Of a stretch of 6,969 bases of DNA, positions 4,887-6,969 are shown one piece after another. How positions within the stretch are numbered: position 1 is the first letter of the stretch; each line of letters starts with the position of its first letter. Position numbers and translations under genes: made by a program. The notes below the pieces were generated by a model. The model was not told the DNA's origin and did not search any database. It worked only from the letters and a program-made list of their open reading frames with translations. The DNA is from Halieaceae bacterium (GTDB lineage: Bacteria > Pseudomonadota > Gammaproteobacteria > Pseudomonadales > Halieaceae). The DNA lies in NCBI GenBank assembly GCA_009886815.1, contig QXYP01000295.1, forward strand, positions 6,181 through 13,149, in the 5' to 3' direction.

Positions 4887-6969
4887 CTACCAATTCAGGC
4901 GCATACCGCCTTCGATGCCAATCGTTTCAGGCTCTCCATAGAACGACATCATCCAAAGATTGGCCACAGGCAGGTCACCCACACGATACCGCTCGTCCGT
5001 TAGGTTTTTTCCGTATAACCGCACCCACCAACGCCCACCCTGAGCTGTATACGTTGCCGCGACATTAACCAAGGTTCGCTCATCAGTAAGACCGTTATCT
5101 GAATCTGGCACCGAGGTGTAGGCATAAACAGCCTCGTCCTCATAATTTATATTTAAAGCCAAATCGAGATGCCCTCCCGCTATCGCCGAATTGTAGAGAA
5201 AGTCGAGATTCCAGGTACTCTCCGGCGCACGGGCAACAGGGCTGCCGGTTAAATCAATGTCGATGGTGCCGTCAAAGTTGGTATCTGCCTCAAAAGACTT
5301 GAATTCAGCGTCTAGCGTGCCAAGACTCCCCATAACAGTGAAGTTGTCGGTCAACAACCAAGCTGCCTCGAATTCTAAGCCGGTGACTTCAATTTCCGCT
5401 GCATTAAAGTAGCGCGTTTCTTGAAATTCGCTTTCATCGATGCCATCGCCATCACGGTCTGCTGTAATTCTGGCCAGCAGCTGCTGTTGTGAATCATCGT
5501 ATGTGACATAGAACCCCGTAAGATTGAGACGCAAACGGTTATTAAAGAATTCTGAACGCAGTCCCAGCTCAAATGAATCTGCGATTTCAGGATCCGTCGG
5601 GCGCGCCTGTAGAGACTCAATGGGATTGCCACTGGTACCCGTCTGATCGTTGTACCCACCGCTCTTAAAGCCTCGAGAGTAGGTAGCATAGGTGTACAGA
5701 TCGTCTGTCGCCTGATAGCCCAAATTTAAACGCCAAGTTGGCTCACTCCAACTCTCCTCATCCTCAACAACACCCAGAGGGTATTTATTGAAGTCTGCCG
5801 CCGCTATTGGCTCTCCAAGAACCTGCCAGGTCAGTGAGGGATCGAAGCCTCCGGTGAGTGCTTGAACAAACACTTGGTTGCGCCCTCTCCATTTCTTCTT
5901 TTCATGGGTATACCGAAAGCCAGCGCCCAAGGTGAGTTTATCTGTGAGATCGAAGGTACCGTCCAGATACAACGCCTCAGCAGAAGCATCCTGACCGTTA
6001 GAGAGAACCTGTGGGTTATTGTTGAAGTAAAAAGGGTCGCCGAAGGCCTGACCCGATGGGATAGTCATATCGACAAAGCCCAGCACCTGAGCAACCGTGA
6101 ATATCGTGTCATCCTGCTGGTAAAAGACACCACCCACCCAATTGAAGGCGCCGTCTAGGTCTGACGCCACCCGAAGTTCTAATTGCGTCGTTTCACGAAC
6201 GTCTTGGCGGTTTGCGTCAAACAGTGACACCGGACCGACCTCTCCGGTGTAAGTACTAGGTAGCTGTGAATCCGTTTCCCGGTAGCCGGCAAAAGCACTC
6301 AACGTATAATCACTGTTGATATCCCAATCGACATTTAAATAATAACCATCAACATCGATTTGATGGCCTGCCTCCATATTCAGCAGCACGTCGTTACGGT
6401 TAGTGATCGCCATATTATCGAGAGGATCGCCAGCATCACGGGTAAACCCCAAGGCATTCCAAGCATAATCCGTATTGGGCGGCGTGTTGTTATACGAGGG
6501 GGGCACATCGCTGTCGTCGCGCACAATCTCGTAGGCAAGATTAATATCTAGGGCCGCTGTGGGTTGCCAACGCAACTTAAAGCGACCGCTAAAAACATCA
6601 TCTCCACCCACATCCGCACCATCCCCCTGCCCACTGGTACCTGCCAGTGGAAAGCCAACACCCAAATCAGCAACCGGGCCATAAGCCGCGCTATTGGAGT
6701 ACCAACCGTCTGACTTCATGTAAACAGCTGCAGCTCTGAACGCCAGATTTTCACCGACGGCTAAGTTGAGAATGCCTTGACCTTCATAGCGCCCGTATTG
6801 GGCCACCTGCCCGCGCATCTCCAAAGAATTGCTATCAAGCTCGGGGCGGTTTGTTTTGACATTAATCGCCCCTCCCGTGGTGTTCTTACCAAAAAGCGTA
6901 CCTTGCGGGCCGCGTAATATTTCAACACTCGCGATATCCAGCATTTCAATATTGGCCGTTTGAATATGC
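4887..6969 (-). CDS. TonB-dependent outer-membrane receptor, N-terminus outside the window
   Basis: The visible 693 residues form a TonB-dependent receptor that takes up a ligand across the outer membrane using energy from TonB-ExbB-ExbD. The frame is open to the window edge: eight residues (HIQTANIE) precede the first visible Met, which is therefore not the start. The signal peptide, TonB box and early plug are missing. The remaining plug is clear from LRGPQGTLFGKNTTGG (residues 18-33). The 22-strand barrel follows, with alternating aromatic strands such as YTYATYSRGFKSGGYN, and ends in MRLNW; the terminal Trp suits BAM recognition. Overall it resembles the large receptor families of marine gammaproteobacteria and sphingomonads that are often next to lipid, steroid or aromatic catabolic genes. 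The ligand is not identifiable. Two calcium-loop-like motifs occur late in the barrel. It converges on the thioesterase gene. Confidence 0.93.
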   Translation of the reverse strand, partial: HIQTANIEMLDIASVEILRGPQGTLFGKNTTGGAINVKTNRPELDSNSLEMRGQVAQYGRYEGQGILNLAVGENLAFRAAAVYMKSDGWYSNSAAYGPVADLGVGFPLAGTSGQGDGADVGGDDVFSGRFKLRWQPTAALDINLAYEIVRDDSDVPPSYNNTPPNTDYAWNALGFTRDAGDPLDNMAITNRNDVLLNMEAGHQIDVDGYYLNVDWDINSDYTLSAFAGYRETDSQLPSTYTGEVGPVSLFDANRQDVRETTQLELRVASDLDGAFNWVGGVFYQQDDTIFTVAQVLGFVDMTIPSGQAFGDPFYFNNNPQVLSNGQDASAEALYLDGTFDLTDKLTLGAGFRYTHEKKKWRGRNQVFVQALTGGFDPSLTWQVLGEPIAAADFNKYPLGVVEDEESWSEPTWRLNLGYQATDDLYTYATYSRGFKSGGYNDQTGTSGNPIESLQARPTDPEIADSFELGLRSEFFNNRLRLNLTGFYVTYDDSQQQLLARITADRDGDGIDESEFQETRYFNAAEIEVTGLEFEAAWLLTDNFTVMGSLGTLDAEFKSFEADTNFDGTIDIDLTGSPVARAPESTWNLDFLYNSAIAGGHLDLALNINYEDEAVYAYTSVPDSDNGLTDERTLVNVAATYTAQGGRWWVRLYGKNLTDERYRVGDLPVANLWMMSFYGEPETIGIEGGMRLNW
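5250..5285 (-). other. Second calcium-loop-like motif DTNFDGTIDIDL in the receptor
   Basis: DTNFDGTIDIDL, starting at visible residue 562, has DxNxDGxI spacing followed by further acids, close to an EF-hand loop. It begins 58 residues after the first such motif. The barrel strands around it are not precisely placed, so its exposure is an inference. Confidence 0.4.
5433..5459 (-). other. Calcium-loop-like motif DRDGDGIDE in the receptor
   Basis: DRDGDGIDE, starting at visible residue 504, has the DxDxDG spacing of EF-hand-like and related calcium loops. It falls in a hydrophilic stretch between probable barrel strands, likely a loop facing outside the cell. Calcium binding is inferred from spacing alone. 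Confidence 0.4.

Noticed and set aside
5862..6158. 98-codon plus-strand frame inside the receptor gene
   Set aside because: It is antisense to barrel strands of a well-supported receptor and has no ribosome site or family resemblance that I can see.

Overview
The window looks like chromosomal DNA of a Gram-negative bacterium, most plausibly a marine gammaproteobacterium of the OM60/Halieaceae or Spongiibacteraceae kind. That placement is an inference from gene content (a large TonB-dependent outer-membrane receptor, a gammaproteobacterial-type PlsC and several lipid-type catabolic enzymes) and moderate GC; there is no rRNA or other marker gene. I see no tRNA, rRNA, CRISPR array, insertion sequence or phage gene, and no stretch over 300 bases lacks a gene.

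Layout. Positions 1-899 are read leftward: a PlsC-type acyltransferase (150-899), then a possible 44-codon ORF (16-150), then the Shine-Dalgarno and ATG of a gene that leaves the window at base 1. A 146-bp divergent intergenic region (900-1045) holds a small inverted repeat next to the plsC ribosome site and a sigma70-like promoter for the rightward genes. Rightward come a small basic protein with a SutA-like FLARGG motif (1046-1390), an SRPBCC-SDR fusion resembling DHRS12 (1460-2872), an epoxide hydrolase (3031-4203) and a PaaI-type hotdog thioesterase (4203-4874) whose start overlaps the hydrolase stop as TAATG. A TonB-dependent receptor (4887-6969) converges on the thioesterase with only 12 bp between stops; its N-terminus lies beyond the right edge.

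How the genes may work together (inference). The oxidoreductase, epoxide hydrolase, acyl-CoA thioesterase and receptor are what one would expect for uptake and processing of a hydrophobic substrate such as a terpenoid, steroid, oxidised fatty acid or hydrocarbon, but nothing in the sequence fixes the substrate. PlsC belongs to phospholipid synthesis. I found no clear sign of a completely new system. The points most worth a second look are the possibly leaderless SutA-like gene, the SRPBCC-SDR fusion with a hydrophobic residue where SDRs usually carry the tetrad Asn, the coupled hydrolase/thioesterase pair, and two calcium-loop-like motifs in the receptor.
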